Source: Sporosarcina ureae | GTDB lineage: Bacteria; Bacillota; Bacilli; Bacillales_A; Planococcaceae | Direction of reading: 5' to 3' | Assembly: GCF_002109325.1 (NCBI RefSeq) | Contig: NZ_CP015348.1 | Coordinates: forward strand, 1,135,001-1,199,000 | DNA: 64,000 nucleotides | Notes under the pieces: model-generated | What the model was told of the DNA's origin: nothing | The model's input: only the letters and a program-made list of their open reading frames with translations | The model's database searches: none | Part shown: positions 48,206 through 57,697 of the stretch, piece after piece | Numbering within the stretch: the first letter of the stretch is position 1 | Layout of the letters: each line of letters begins with the position of its first letter | Made by a program: the position numbers and the translations under genes

Positions 48206-48503
48206 TCTACCCAGCCCCCTATTTGATTGAATTTTCAATCACTGAGAATTCTACAACTCTCAATAATTTGTTAGTTATACTATTTGGCATTTTCATTTGT
48301 CACAATACTAGTTATTTTATGACTGTCGAATATGACCTTCTGCTTTTTCTTGACAAAATAGTAATATAACTAATATTCTGATTATACTCTATAATTATTA
48401 ATATAGGGTGTTATTTTCAAAACTTTTAAAACTATCAACCAGCCTATAAAAGTTCAATTCTTACTCGCCTATACAACAGCTTGTTAAATAAAAACCAAAA
48501 TGA
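48206..48503. other. Intergenic region upstream of livK
   Basis: AT-rich, about 300 bases. It holds a 7-2-7 inverted repeat GATTGAATTTTCAATC (48225-48240) close to the livK ribosome site, a candidate operator. On the minus strand GTGACA-18-TATAAC (about 48271-48300) could be the livK promoter. The right end (48475-48500) resembles the 3' end of sirC (CTTGTTAA then TAAAAAC), part of the direct repeat around the island. Confidence 0.5.
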
Positions 48504-48545
48504 AAAAGATCCTTCATTCACTATGAATGAAGGATCTTTTTCATA
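48504..48545. terminator. Terminator of the thioredoxin-like gene (copy 2)
   Basis: Perfect 17-base hairpin (48504-48520 and 48524-48540), bidirectional by its A/T tails. Counterpart of the diverged hairpin at 42270-42304. Confidence 0.88.
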
Positions 48546-48559
48546 TAGTTTTCGATCGA

Positions 48560-48904
48560 TTACTTGTTCATGAAAGATTTAATTTCTTCTTCAGACATAG
48601 AAGAATCACATTTAACGTTGACTGTGTCTCCATTAGTGTAGATGAAGCCAGGTACTGTTGGGATGTCGTACTCATTACGGAAAGCAGAAACACCTTTCAT
48701 ATCAGCGTTTTCAATACTGTTAACGTAATAGATGTGGGCATTTGTTTCTTCGGCTACTTTGTTTAGTTTCTTAACGAAGGTTTGGCAGTAAGGACATACA
48801 GATTTACCGACATAGATTACAGCCTCTCCGTCCCCTTTTACTAGTTCGTCTGCTCTTGCGGAATCAATTTTATCAAAACTAGCTACATTTTCTTCATAAC
48901 TCAT
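48560..48904 (-). CDS. Thioredoxin-like (bacteriocin-type disulfide) protein
   Basis: 114 residues, thioredoxin fold with active site C37-P-Y-C40 (SVCPYCQTF) and the cis-Pro in IPTVPGF. Cytosolic: no signal peptide. It resembles the PedC/BrcD-type thiol-disulfide group and small glutaredoxin-like proteins of Bacillales; partner unknown. A truncated copy at 42311-42470 lies beyond the liv island. ATG follows AAGGAGATTG. Confidence 0.85.
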   Translation of the reverse strand: MSYEENVASFDKIDSARADELVKGDGEAVIYVGKSVCPYCQTFVKKLNKVAEETNAHIYYVNSIENADMKGVSAFRNEYDIPTVPGFIYTNGDTVNVKCDSSMSEEEIKSFMNK

Positions 48905-49069
48905 TTATGATCAATCTCCTTTCATTGTTAATAGTAGTATACCGCAATGTTTTAGCACTTAAACAAGTAAATGCTTACAAGTAGATTTCGGTCACTAGTT
49001 TTAAAGTCAGATTCATTGATCAATCAAAAAAGAAAAGAGGCTGGGACAAAACCCTCCTTGAAATCGAAA

Positions 49070-49110
49070 AAGAACGGACCCATTGAAGTTTATGGGGTCC
49101 GTTCTTTTTT
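49070..49110. terminator. Left-end terminator of the IS
   Basis: Hairpin AAGAACGGACCC/GGGTCCGTTCTT (49070-49081 and 49095-49106) followed by T6, upstream of the transposase. It would stop transcripts entering from the left. Confidence 0.85.
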
Positions 49111-49141
49111 ATATAGGATTTTTTAATTTTAGGAAGAAAAA

Positions 49142-49198
49142 AAGGATACCTTCTGATAAAATTTAGTCACCACAACAAAAAGTATCGGAGGTATCCTT
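49142..49198 (+). promoter_or_regulatory. Hairpin that can hide the transposase ribosome site
   Basis: AAGGATACC (49142-49150) is the exact complement of GGTATCCTT (49190-49198). The right arm covers the end of the GGAGGT ribosome site and reaches the ATG at 49199. An mRNA started outside the element would contain both arms and fold translation shut. Confidence 0.65.
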
Positions 49199-50776
49199 AT
49201 GTTTAAAGATTATAACATGAACCAACTGATTTTACCTTTAGATTTAGAAATTAGCTTACAAGAACATGATATTGCTTACGCCGTGCATGATCTAGTCGAA
49301 AGCATTCCGAAACAAGCATTTGACAGCTTTTTGCGTGAGACAGGTTGCCCATCTTATCATCCACGGATGATGTTAAAGATCATTTTGTGTGCCTATACAC
49401 AGTCTGTTTTTTCGGGCAGAAAAATAGAAGGACTGTTAAAAGATAGCCTTCGCATGATGTGGTTAGCTCAAGGTTATAAACCAAGCTATCGCACCATCAA
49501 TCGATTTCGCGTTCATCCTGAAGTAAAAGAAGTACTACGCCAGTGCTTCGTGCAATTTCGTTGCCAGCTGGTACAAAAACAGCTAATTGATGAAGAAGCC
49601 ATTTTTATTGATGGAACAAAGATTGAGGCGAATGCCAACAAATTTACATTTGTCTGGCGCAAGTCAGTGGAACGGTATAGTTCAGGTCTTGTAGAAAGGT
49701 CCAGTCAGATGTACGAAGAGCTGTTAGAAAAAGAGATCATCCCTGAAATCGAACGGGAAAGTCTGGATGAACTATCTACTGCGGAACTGTCTAAAGTAGT
49801 AGAGAAGCTAGATGATACTATCCAAACCTATACAGAAAAGATTAACGCTAGCGAAGATGTCGAGGAACGTAAACAAATTCGCTCGCTACGAAAAGAACCT
49901 AAACAATACCGTAAACAATTTCAAGACTTCTTGGATCGAAAGCAGAAGTATCAGCACGATATGAAGATCTTTGGCCATCGTAACAGCTACTCGAAGACGG
50001 ACCGCGATGCGACCTTTATGCGGATGAAAGATGATTATATGAAAAACGGGCAACTAAAACCGGGATATAATGTGCAAATTGCGACCGAAGGGCAATATAC
50101 CCTCGCTTTTGACGTGTATCCAAATCCGACCGATACGCGTACACTCATTCCATTCTTAGATACTATTGAACAAGACTTTTTTGAGCTGCCACAGTATATT
50201 GTCGCGGATGCCGGTTATGGAAGTGAACAGAATTACGGAGATGTCATTGAAAATCGAAAGCGCGTTCCGCTTATTACCTATAACCAATATCGCAAAGAAA
50301 AGAAAAAGAAGTACAAAACCGATCCTTTCAATACAGCGAATTGGGCATATGATGAAACTACGGATACCTTTACTTGCCCAAATGACAGAAAACTCGTGTT
50401 CCGCTACCTTTCCAATCGGACGGATCGTTATCAATTCACACGGACGATGAAAGTATACGAATGTGAGGATTGTTCAAGCTGCCCATTGCGCTCTTTCTGT
50501 ACCAAAGCAAAAGAAGAGAACAATAGGAAGTTGTATGTGAATGAAAAGTGGGAACAGCAAAAAGAATATATTCGTGAAAAGCTTTCAGATAAGAAAACAG
50601 GTGAAATTTACGGCAAGCGCAAGATTGACGTAGAGCCAGTTTTTGGATTCTTGAAGGCTAATTTAGGGTTCACTCGTTTCTCCGTAAGAGGAAAGGAAAA
50701 GGTGAAAAATGAATTAGCCTTCGGTTTATTGGCAGTGAACTTGAGAAAGTACACTGCCAGGGAGGTAAATGTATAG
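49199..50776 (+). CDS. IS1182 family transposase
   Basis: 525 residues, intact. N-terminal DUF772-like helical domain (HPRMMLKIILCAYTQSVFSGR, about 55-75), then a DDE catalytic core: FIDGTKIEANANKFTFVW supplies the first Asp near residue 138, VADAGYGSEQN the second near 339, and the Glu follows in the C-terminal part (DVEPVFGFLKANLGFTRF near 480). Cuts and joins DNA at the element tips. ATG follows CGGAGGTATCC. Full length suggests recent activity. Confidence 0.93.
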   Translation: MFKDYNMNQLILPLDLEISLQEHDIAYAVHDLVESIPKQAFDSFLRETGCPSYHPRMMLKIILCAYTQSVFSGRKIEGLLKDSLRMMWLAQGYKPSYRTINRFRVHPEVKEVLRQCFVQFRCQLVQKQLIDEEAIFIDGTKIEANANKFTFVWRKSVERYSSGLVERSSQMYEELLEKEIIPEIERESLDELSTAELSKVVEKLDDTIQTYTEKINASEDVEERKQIRSLRKEPKQYRKQFQDFLDRKQKYQHDMKIFGHRNSYSKTDRDATFMRMKDDYMKNGQLKPGYNVQIATEGQYTLAFDVYPNPTDTRTLIPFLDTIEQDFFELPQYIVADAGYGSEQNYGDVIENRKRVPLITYNQYRKEKKKKYKTDPFNTANWAYDETTDTFTCPNDRKLVFRYLSNRTDRYQFTRTMKVYECEDCSSCPLRSFCTKAKEENNRKLYVNEKWEQQKEYIREKLSDKKTGEIYGKRKIDVEPVFGFLKANLGFTRFSVRGKEKVKNELAFGLLAVNLRKYTAREVNV

Positions 50777-50801
50777 AAGTCGTACAAGGATTTCTATACA
50801 A

Positions 50802-50843
50802 AAAGGGTTCGATCATCAAAAACCGATGATCGAACCCTTTTTT
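50802..50843. terminator. Right-end terminator of the IS
   Basis: Hairpin AAAGGGTTCGATCATC with complement at 50825-50840, then T6, just inside the right tip. Confidence 0.85.
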
Positions 50844-50885
50844 GGCTCACTTCTGGCTAGTTATGTCCCAGCCTCTTTTTTGTTT

Positions 50886-51497
50886 TTATTGAATTCCTTT
50901 TTTAACCCACTCTGCTACTGTGACCGTACGCTTAGCTTGATATTTAACAGCGGCTTCTACATCTTCAATCATCTCACCAGACGGACCGACTGTAACACTA
51001 GTTCCATAAGGGTTTCCACCTGCACCAAAGATTACTGGATCCGAATATCCTGGTGGAACGATAATCGCACCCCAATGCATCATCGAAGTATATAGCGATA
51101 AGATGGTTGCTTCTTGACCGCCATGTGGATTTTGAGCCGAAGACATAGCACTTACAACTTTGTTTATAGTCTTTCCTTTTGCCCATATACCACCCTGTGT
51201 ATCAAGAAATTGTTTCATTTGGGAAGCCATATTACCAAAACGTGTTGGCGTACTGAAAATAATTGCGTCTGCCCATTCAATATCATCCGATGTAGCTACC
51301 GGAATATCTTTCGTTGCATCAGCTGTTGCTTTCCATACATCATTGTTTTCAACTACGGATTGTGGAACCAGTTCTTGTACTTTTAAAATTTTCACATCAG
51401 CGCCTGCTTCTTTCGCACTTGCCTCTGCCCACTTTGCTAATTGATAATTCGTTCCACCCATACTGTAAAAAATTACTGCTAACTTAACTTTTGACAT
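50886..51497 (-). CDS. wrbA: NAD(P)H:quinone oxidoreductase, WrbA family
   Basis: 203 residues, flavodoxin-like fold. FYSMGGTNYQLAKWA binds the FMN phosphate; IIFSTPTRFGNMASQMKQFLDTQGG and MMHWGAIIVPPGYSD are WrbA landmarks. Reduces quinones with two electrons, avoiding semiquinone radicals, and protects against oxidative stress. ATG follows AAGGAGATG. The IS lies directly downstream and supplies the terminator. Confidence 0.92.
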   Translation of the reverse strand: MSKVKLAVIFYSMGGTNYQLAKWAEASAKEAGADVKILKVQELVPQSVVENNDVWKATADATKDIPVATSDDIEWADAIIFSTPTRFGNMASQMKQFLDTQGGIWAKGKTINKVVSAMSSAQNPHGGQEATILSLYTSMMHWGAIIVPPGYSDPVIFGAGGNPYGTSVTVGPSGEMIEDVEAAVKYQAKRTVTVAEWVKKGIQ

Positions 51498-51762
51498 CCA
51501 AACATCTCCTTTAGTTTTATAAATATTGTTTAATTAAAGATTCATACTAAGAGAACCCATTCTTTCTTCCTTTCCCCGTTATTTCTATCACTAATCATCT
51601 CCACTCACATAATTTTTATACTAGATTTATTTACATTCCAATTAAGAAAGAGCTGTAATAGTAAAATCATGACTTTTCAGTGAAATCCACAAATTATTTA
51701 GCTTACTTAAAAAATTATAAAACCCAAAAATAGACAGCTAGATTTCACTCTAGCTGTCTTAC

Positions 51763-53487
51763 TTATACCTTATGGAAATTCGTACCGTCTGTAGTTTCTG
51801 CAACAATGCCAGCACGGATTACAAAGTCTCCGAAGTGTTCACCCTCGTCTCGTTCTTTTGCATATCGTTTTAATATAGGGCCTAGTTCACCTAGTATTTC
51901 TTCTTCTCCAATATTTTCACGATAGATTTTGCTTAGGCGCTGTCCTGTGAATCCGCCACCTAAATACATATTATATTTACCTGGTCCCTTACCGATAAAG
52001 CCTAGTTCCGCTATCGCCGGACGTGCACATCCATTCGGGCATCCTGTCATCCGCGTCACGATCTCTTCATCGCCAAGTCCAGCTTCATCTAGCAAGCCCT
52101 CGATTTTTGTAATCAGTGAAGGTAAATACCGTTCTGCCTCTGCCATCGCTAAACCACATGTCGGCAGCGATACACATGCCATGGAGTTTCTACGTAATGC
52201 TGACTGCTCAGCTGGAGACTCCAAACCATACTTCGCAATAATCTCTTCTATATTCTTCTTATTTGAATCAGCTACATCGCCTAGAACTAAGTTTTGATTC
52301 GGACTCAGACGGAAATCGCCTGTATGGATCTCTGCAATTTCACGAAGAGCAGTCATCAGTTTATAGTTTTCGGTATCACGCACACGACCGTTTTCAATGA
52401 AGAACGTATAATTCCAGCTTGTATTTTCTGCTGGCACCCATCCATAGCGGTCACCATTATGATCAAAGTGATAAGGGCGCGTCTCTTCCAATTCCCAACC
52501 TAGACGATTATGAAGCTCTCCAATTAACCAATCAAGTCCGCGAGAATCAATCGTGTACTTGAATCGTGCATACTTTCGTACAGAACGATTTCCGTTATCA
52601 CGTTGGATCATCATTAAATGCTTCGCTACTTCTACTACTTGATCTGCAGGTACGAATCCAATCAAACGACCTAACTGAGGGTACGTCTGCTCATCTCCAT
52701 GCGCCATTCCCATACCGCCACCTACAGCAACGTTGAATCCGACTAGTTTTTCGTCTTCGACTATCGCAATCAACCCAATGTCTTGAGAAAATACATCAAT
52801 ATCATTCATTGGAGGTACCGCAATTCCAATCTTGAACTTTCTAGGCAAATACGTCGCGCCGTAGATTGGCTCTACTTCTTCCCCTGCCGTATCCACAACC
52901 TTTTCCTCATCCAACCAAATTTCATGATAAGCCGTTGTTTGTGGCAATAAGTCCAAGCTTAATCGCTTCGACCACTCATATATTTCTGCGTGAACTGACG
53001 ATTGATTTGGGTTCGGGCTGCACATGACGTTTCGGTTGACGTCACCACAAGCCGCAATAGAATCCAGTAACGCGTCATTCATTTCTTGAATATTCTTTTT
53101 CATATTCCATTTCAAAATTCCATGCATCTGGAATGCTTGACGTGTCGTTAACTTCAATGTACCATTACCATATTTATGTGCCAGTTCATCCATAACAAGC
53201 CATTGCTTTGGCGTAGCGAAGCCGGCTGGTGTCCGCACGCGGATCATGAATTGATAGGCCGGCTCTAATTTTTGACGTTGACGCTCTACCCGTAAATCTC
53301 GGTCGTCCTGCAAATAACTTCCGTGGAATTTCATTAGACGGTTATCATCATCTGGAATTCCTGAACTGATGGAATCATTCATCGTTTCAATGAGGTTTCC
53401 ACGCAAGTAATCACTTTCAATTTTAATTTCTTCTACATCACTCGGTGCTCCATCTTGTATATGGATCGGTTTTGTTGTTGAAGACAT
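51763..53487 (-). CDS. cysI: Sulfite reductase hemoprotein subunit CysI
   Basis: 574 residues, two sulfite/nitrite reductase ferredoxin-like halves. The 4Fe-4S/siroheme ligands are C438, C444, C483 and C487 (ACVSLPTCG and TGCPNGC). Reduces sulfite to sulfide with six electrons from CysJ, using siroheme made by the cobA-sirB-sirC genes 10 kb upstream. ATG follows AGGGAGTG. 25 bases after cysJ, so one transcript. Confidence 0.95.
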   Translation of the reverse strand: MSSTTKPIHIQDGAPSDVEEIKIESDYLRGNLIETMNDSISSGIPDDDNRLMKFHGSYLQDDRDLRVERQRQKLEPAYQFMIRVRTPAGFATPKQWLVMDELAHKYGNGTLKLTTRQAFQMHGILKWNMKKNIQEMNDALLDSIAACGDVNRNVMCSPNPNQSSVHAEIYEWSKRLSLDLLPQTTAYHEIWLDEEKVVDTAGEEVEPIYGATYLPRKFKIGIAVPPMNDIDVFSQDIGLIAIVEDEKLVGFNVAVGGGMGMAHGDEQTYPQLGRLIGFVPADQVVEVAKHLMMIQRDNGNRSVRKYARFKYTIDSRGLDWLIGELHNRLGWELEETRPYHFDHNGDRYGWVPAENTSWNYTFFIENGRVRDTENYKLMTALREIAEIHTGDFRLSPNQNLVLGDVADSNKKNIEEIIAKYGLESPAEQSALRRNSMACVSLPTCGLAMAEAERYLPSLITKIEGLLDEAGLGDEEIVTRMTGCPNGCARPAIAELGFIGKGPGKYNMYLGGGFTGQRLSKIYRENIGEEEILGELGPILKRYAKERDEGEHFGDFVIRAGIVAETTDGTNFHKV

Positions 53488-53512
53488 GCTTCCACACTCC
53501 CTTTCAAATTAC

Positions 53513-55327
53513 TTAATAGACATCTCGCTGATAGCGTTTCTCTTGAACTAACTGTGTGATGAATTGTTCGGCTTCTTCAAGTGATTTACCGCCTTCTTGT
53601 TGAACAATTTCCAACAAAGTCGCGTGGACGTCTTTTGCCATGTTCTGTTCATCACCGCACACATAAATCACTGCGCCTTCTTCAATCCATTGATACAGTT
53701 CTTGACTCGCTTGTTTCATACGATGTTGTACATATACTTTTTCATCCGTATCACGTGAAAAAGCTACATCGAGGCGTGTTAACGTACCATCCTTCACGTA
53801 ATTTTGCCACTCAGTCTGATAATAGAAATCGGTCACATAATGCTGATCTCCAAAGAACAACCAAGACTTTCCTTCCGCTCCTGTTTCACTACGTTCTTCA
53901 ATGAATGAACGGAATGGCGCGATACCCGTACCTGGCCCTATCATAATAATCGGCGTTTCTGAATTAGTAGGTAAACGGAAATTATCATTTTTATGGATAT
54001 AAATCGGCAATGTATCCCCCGGCTCAAGACTTTCTGCACATTGGATAGAACACACGCCTTGTCTGTCGCGACCATGCGCTTCGTAACGAACAACACCAAT
54101 TGTCAAATGCACTTCTTCAGGGTTCGCTTCTAGGCTACTGGCAATTGAATATAATCTCGCTGGCAATTTACGAAGAATCCCTACCAGTTGTTGTTCTGAA
54201 GCCTCTACTGGTCCGAAGTCCGTTAATGCATCGTATAAGTCCCGTCCGTCGACATACGCACGAAGCTCATCCGCATTTTCTTTATTTAGGATTCGCTTCA
54301 ACTCTTCTGACTTAGAGTAATTAGACAGTTTTTCAAGTAGCGGTTTAGTTACTACGGTAATCTCTAAGTGATGAAGTAATGCAATACGTAGAGCACGGCG
54401 TTCTCCTTGTGAGTTGATTTCCACTGTTTCTTCTGCATTCCAGCTTCCTAACTTAATAATCTCATCGACTAAGTCGGAATTATTCGTTGGAAAAATCCCT
54501 ACACTGTCACCCGGCTTATATGTCAATCCGGAGCCTTCTAACGAAATCTCCACATGACGCGTCTCTTTATTAGAACCTCGACCGTTTAGATTAATATTTT
54601 CAAGTACTTCTGCATTAAACGGATTCGTGCGTGAGTACTGAGTAGATGATGGGCTTTCAACTTCTACACTAGCTGCAGCCGATTGACCGCCAGATTGAAT
54701 TTCTAATGACACTTCCACCGCTGATAGCCATTGCGCTGCCGGCTCATCATAATCTAAATCACAATCTACTCGTGGTGCTAACTGAACTGCGCCTAGTTCG
54801 GAGAGCTTCTGATCGAAATCAGCGCCTGTCTTACAGAAAAATTCGTACGAGCTATCGCCAAGTGCCAATACTGAATAATGAAGATGATCTAGTTTTGGAG
54901 CACGTTTTCCATGCAAGAACTCAAAAAATGGTAAGGCTGTATCAGGTGGATCTCCTTCTCCATGTGTACTGACGACAAGCAATAAGTTTTCAATTTTCTT
55001 CAGGTTATTCGGTTTGAAATCATTCATGGATTGTATTGTCACTTCAAAAGATTGCTCTTTTAACTTAGCTACTGCTTGTTCCGCAATTCCCTGTCCGTTG
55101 CCTGTTTGTGAGCCATAAAGTACGGTTATTTCTTTTACTGCCGTCGGAACTTCGATAGCAGGACGCTCTAATACAGCGACGCCACCGGAAGGCACTGAAG
55201 CTGAGCTGACCGCTGTTAAATAACCACTCAGCCAACTTTGCTGTGTTACTGAAATACTTGGCAACAGACGATTGAGCAATTCTACCTGTTCTTCACTGAA
55301 AGGACTGTTCGATACTTGTAAAGCCAT
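53513..55327 (-). CDS. cysJ: Sulfite reductase flavoprotein subunit CysJ
   Basis: 604 residues. A flavodoxin domain (about 70-215; VLYGSQTGNGQGIAEQA binds FMN), an FAD-binding connecting domain (about 225-450; RLYSIASS) and an NADPH domain (MIGPGTGIAPFRSFIEER, YVCGDEQNMAKDV). Passes electrons from NADPH to CysI. ATG at 55327 follows GAGGGTGATG. First gene of cysJI. Confidence 0.95.
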   Translation of the reverse strand: MALQVSNSPFSEEQVELLNRLLPSISVTQQSWLSGYLTAVSSASVPSGGVAVLERPAIEVPTAVKEITVLYGSQTGNGQGIAEQAVAKLKEQSFEVTIQSMNDFKPNNLKKIENLLLVVSTHGEGDPPDTALPFFEFLHGKRAPKLDHLHYSVLALGDSSYEFFCKTGADFDQKLSELGAVQLAPRVDCDLDYDEPAAQWLSAVEVSLEIQSGGQSAAASVEVESPSSTQYSRTNPFNAEVLENINLNGRGSNKETRHVEISLEGSGLTYKPGDSVGIFPTNNSDLVDEIIKLGSWNAEETVEINSQGERRALRIALLHHLEITVVTKPLLEKLSNYSKSEELKRILNKENADELRAYVDGRDLYDALTDFGPVEASEQQLVGILRKLPARLYSIASSLEANPEEVHLTIGVVRYEAHGRDRQGVCSIQCAESLEPGDTLPIYIHKNDNFRLPTNSETPIIMIGPGTGIAPFRSFIEERSETGAEGKSWLFFGDQHYVTDFYYQTEWQNYVKDGTLTRLDVAFSRDTDEKVYVQHRMKQASQELYQWIEEGAVIYVCGDEQNMAKDVHATLLEIVQQEGGKSLEEAEQFITQLVQEKRYQRDVY

Positions 55328-55408
55328 ATTCATCACCCTCACAACTTCTTATATATTTTTCACCAAACAAAATCTGACTAGACTGACAACTATTTTTAAG
55401 ATGATTTC

Positions 55409-55437
55409 ATTGTATTATTATTAAACCTATTAGTCAA
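55409..55437 (-). promoter_or_regulatory. Promoter of cysJI
   Basis: On the minus strand: -35 TTGACT (55432-55437), a 17-base spacer and -10 TACAAT (55409-55414). In B. subtilis this operon is activated by CysL; no CysL gene or confident site is visible here. Confidence 0.65.
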
Positions 55438-55494
55438 GTAGGTTTTTAATATAATGAAGTGAACTTCTTTGAAATAGAGTGGGTAAAATTTTGT

Positions 55495-55565
55495 TGGGGG
55501 TGGGGATTGGCGCTTCGGAGGGGACGCTTTCCTGAGTCGCCCCTCCTACGCACCAATCCCTTACA
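55495..55565. repeat. GC-rich hairpin (unit C) upstream of cysJ
   Basis: Imperfect inverted repeat GGATTGGcgc...GGAGGGGaCG / CGcCCCTCC...CACCAATCC in the 621-base gap between cysJ and efeU. No T tail; not a typical terminator. Confidence 0.55.
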
Positions 55566-55699
55566 ATGTGAGTGGATTACACTTTTAGTTGATCATTAAA
55601 GTTATGGTTGCAATCTATTTTGATCTTAAAAAAGTTTACGTAAAACAATGGTTCAGACACTACCTACAATGAGTGATAAAAGTACCTTCAATATCAAAT

Positions 55700-55840
55700 T
55701 AGGATGTAAGCAGAAGCTGGCGTCGAAGTGCAAAGATGTGCTCCTAACGTTGCGCTTTTACTAGTAAAAGCGCAACGTTACGGCTCTTCCCGCAGGCCCA
55801 TAGGAAAGCGTCCGCCAGCTGGAGCTTCCATCCCCTCGTA
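55700..55840. repeat. Hairpin element (unit D) with a 36-bp perfect palindrome
   Basis: Outer arms AAGCTGGCG and CGCCAGCTGGAGCTTCC enclose a perfect 36-bp palindrome at 55745-55780 (TAACGTTGCGCTTTTACT and its exact complement). The right side GGAAAGCGTCC...GGAGCTTCCATCCC matches the block near 16418-16451. Non-coding, relatively GC-rich against its surroundings. Confidence 0.7.
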
Positions 55841-55899
55841 CCTACAAAGTAACCAACTCTGATATCCACGTTAAGACCTTGAACTTAAAACCATACAAA

Positions 55900-55943
55900 A
55901 AAGAATGCCCCAGTGAAGTGAAGTCACTTCTGGAGCATTCTTG
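55900..55943 (-). terminator. Terminator of the efe operon
   Basis: Hairpin AAGAATGCcCCAGtga / tCACTtctGGaGCATTCTT after the efeU stop, with a T-rich tail on the minus strand. Confidence 0.8.
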
Positions 55944-55948
55944 TTTTG

Positions 55949-57697
55949 TTAATTCGAAAGCTGTGCTTTGGAATGGTTGCCTGCTTTTCTGACCCAAGCC
56001 ACCACTACAATAATTACTAGCAACCCAAGCTGTGCCATGATCGTTTCAGTGGTAGGATAAAAACCGATCACATCAATAATTGGCAAGCGCGGTTGCACAG
56101 TTGTGTTAATTACATTCGTCAACTGCAACGTATGCAAACTCACACCGATAATTTTAAACGCCAGTACATAAATCAAAATCGTCGCCACTGCGAAGAAGCG
56201 ATGAATCGGAATGCGGTGGCTTAACTTCATGAAAATAAATGCTACGATCGCCAATATGACAACTGCTAGCAGAATCCCCATCACAAACTCAAGTGTGGAC
56301 ATCTTTGGCGCAATCCCCGCGTAAAACACAATCGTTTCCGCACCTTCTCTAAATACAGAAAGGAAACTGACCGAAGCCATCGCAAGCACGCTCCCTGTAG
56401 AAATCGCTTGACCCATTTGCTTGGATATATAACGATTCCATGAAGCCACATTGGATTTTTGATGCATCCAAATTCCAACACCGATCATCAATGCGGCAGC
56501 TACAAGTCCGACATAGCCTTCCATCATTTCGCGGTCATTGCCAATCGTGACAGACTGCAATACGGTCGACATCATGATGGCCACTACAATACTAAGCGTA
56601 ATTCCCGCGCCCGCACCGACATATACCCATTTGCGCATTCCTTGCTGATTGGCATTCGTCAAGAATGTCAGCAACGCCATAATAATCAGCAATGCTTCCA
56701 GACCCTCACGTAATAGAATCAAAGCAGAGTCCCAAAAGCTGAAACTGTCATTTGTTTGAAGTAAGGCGATTTGCTGTTTAAAATCTTGCAACTGGCCATC
56801 CGCTTTTTCAACATCATAGCCGCTATTCGACAATTGACCGATCATCAACGGTAATTCATTTTCAAGCTGTGTATAAAGTGAAGCGTTTTTCGTACGCACT
56901 TCTCCTTCAACATTTGGCCAGATTTGAATGAACTCACGTAATGACTTCTTCGCGTCATCAAGCTTTCCACTTTGTAACGAATCTGAACTTTTATCTAATA
57001 ATGCAATCAACGTGGTCAAAGAATAATCTTCAGTTGCTGTTTCTTTCAATGTCCCATTGACGAACTGATCAACAATGACAGTCAGATCATCAAACTGCGT
57101 ACGGTATGCTTCGAGATTTGGTTTTTCTTCCGCTAACGTGATTCGCATGAACGCCATACTCGTTTCAATTGCACCGTATGCTGAAATACTTTGTTCACGC
57201 ACAGGTCGTTCATTGCGTGTCCATGTGGAAACGAACTGTTGATTAGCTTGTTTGATCTCTTCAAGCGAATCGGACTCAATTGCTTGTTGTAAATCTGCAA
57301 TCGCAAGTTCCATCGCTTTGCCGAATTTCTCGCGCTCTGCTAGTTCGTCAACTGGATTTTCTGACTTCTCCAGTTCGTGTACCGCTTTGGATAAAGAACT
57401 CAATAACTCTCCGCGTGTTGCAGAGTCAGCTTTCAAAGCTTTCTTTAACGTCTTATCGATTTCCTTCGTGTACTCTGAACTCTCCAATTTCTGTTGTTGC
57501 CAAATTGATTCAAATTCTTGCAAAGAAGATAATGCTTCTGCATCATTCGCTTTTTTCGTTTGCATGATCGAATCACTGATGGAGATATAGAGATCACTAT
57601 AATTTGTTTCGGTCTCAGCGAACGCAGGGCGTATCGGTAAAACTATGACGATCAGCATTACTGCTATCCATTTATATAATCGAGAAGAGTGAGTCAC
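55949..57697 (-). CDS. efeU: Iron permease EfeU (FTR1 family) with extracytoplasmic domain
   Basis: 582 residues. A signal/anchor segment (about 10-27) is followed by about 300 residues of helical extracytoplasmic region rich in Glu/Lys, then a seven-helix FTR1 permease with both REGxE iron motifs (LREGLEALLII and FREGAETIVF). Imports Fe(III) after oxidation by the EfeO/EfeB system. I place the start at the GTG at 57697, 8 bases after AAGGGGGG and inside the 3' end of efeB (26-base overlap); an in-frame ATG at 57769 is possible but lies deep inside efeB. Confidence 0.88.
   Translation of the reverse strand: MTHSSRLYKWIAVMLIVIVLPIRPAFAETETNYSDLYISISDSIMQTKKANDAEALSSLQEFESIWQQQKLESSEYTKEIDKTLKKALKADSATRGELLSSLSKAVHELEKSENPVDELAEREKFGKAMELAIADLQQAIESDSLEEIKQANQQFVSTWTRNERPVREQSISAYGAIETSMAFMRITLAEEKPNLEAYRTQFDDLTVIVDQFVNGTLKETATEDYSLTTLIALLDKSSDSLQSGKLDDAKKSLREFIQIWPNVEGEVRTKNASLYTQLENELPLMIGQLSNSGYDVEKADGQLQDFKQQIALLQTNDSFSFWDSALILLREGLEALLIIMALLTFLTNANQQGMRKWVYVGAGAGITLSIVVAIMMSTVLQSVTIGNDREMMEGYVGLVAAALMIGVGIWMHQKSNVASWNRYISKQMGQAISTGSVLAMASVSFLSVFREGAETIVFYAGIAPKMSTLEFVMGILLAVVILAIVAFIFMKLSHRIPIHRFFAVATILIYVLAFKIIGVSLHTLQLTNVINTTVQPRLPIIDVIGFYPTTETIMAQLGLLVIIVVVAWVRKAGNHSKAQLSN

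Larger units (their letters stand above)
49037..50875 (+). mobile_element. Complete IS1182-family insertion sequence
   Basis: 1839 bp from GAGGCTGGGACAAAA to the inverted TTATGTCCCAGCCTC; the tips match for 12 bases plus adjoining A/T bases. Inside are one full transposase gene and a strong hairpin terminator near each end (49070-49106 and 50802-50840). The outer flanks are A runs and T runs, and no target duplication could be seen. It lies between the thioredoxin-like gene and wrbA, ending 10 bases past the wrbA stop. Confidence 0.88.

Noticed and set aside
48206..48503. CodY site upstream of livK
   Set aside because: The AATTTTC part is present, but the second half of the CodY motif does not match; only an unnamed inverted repeat is reported.
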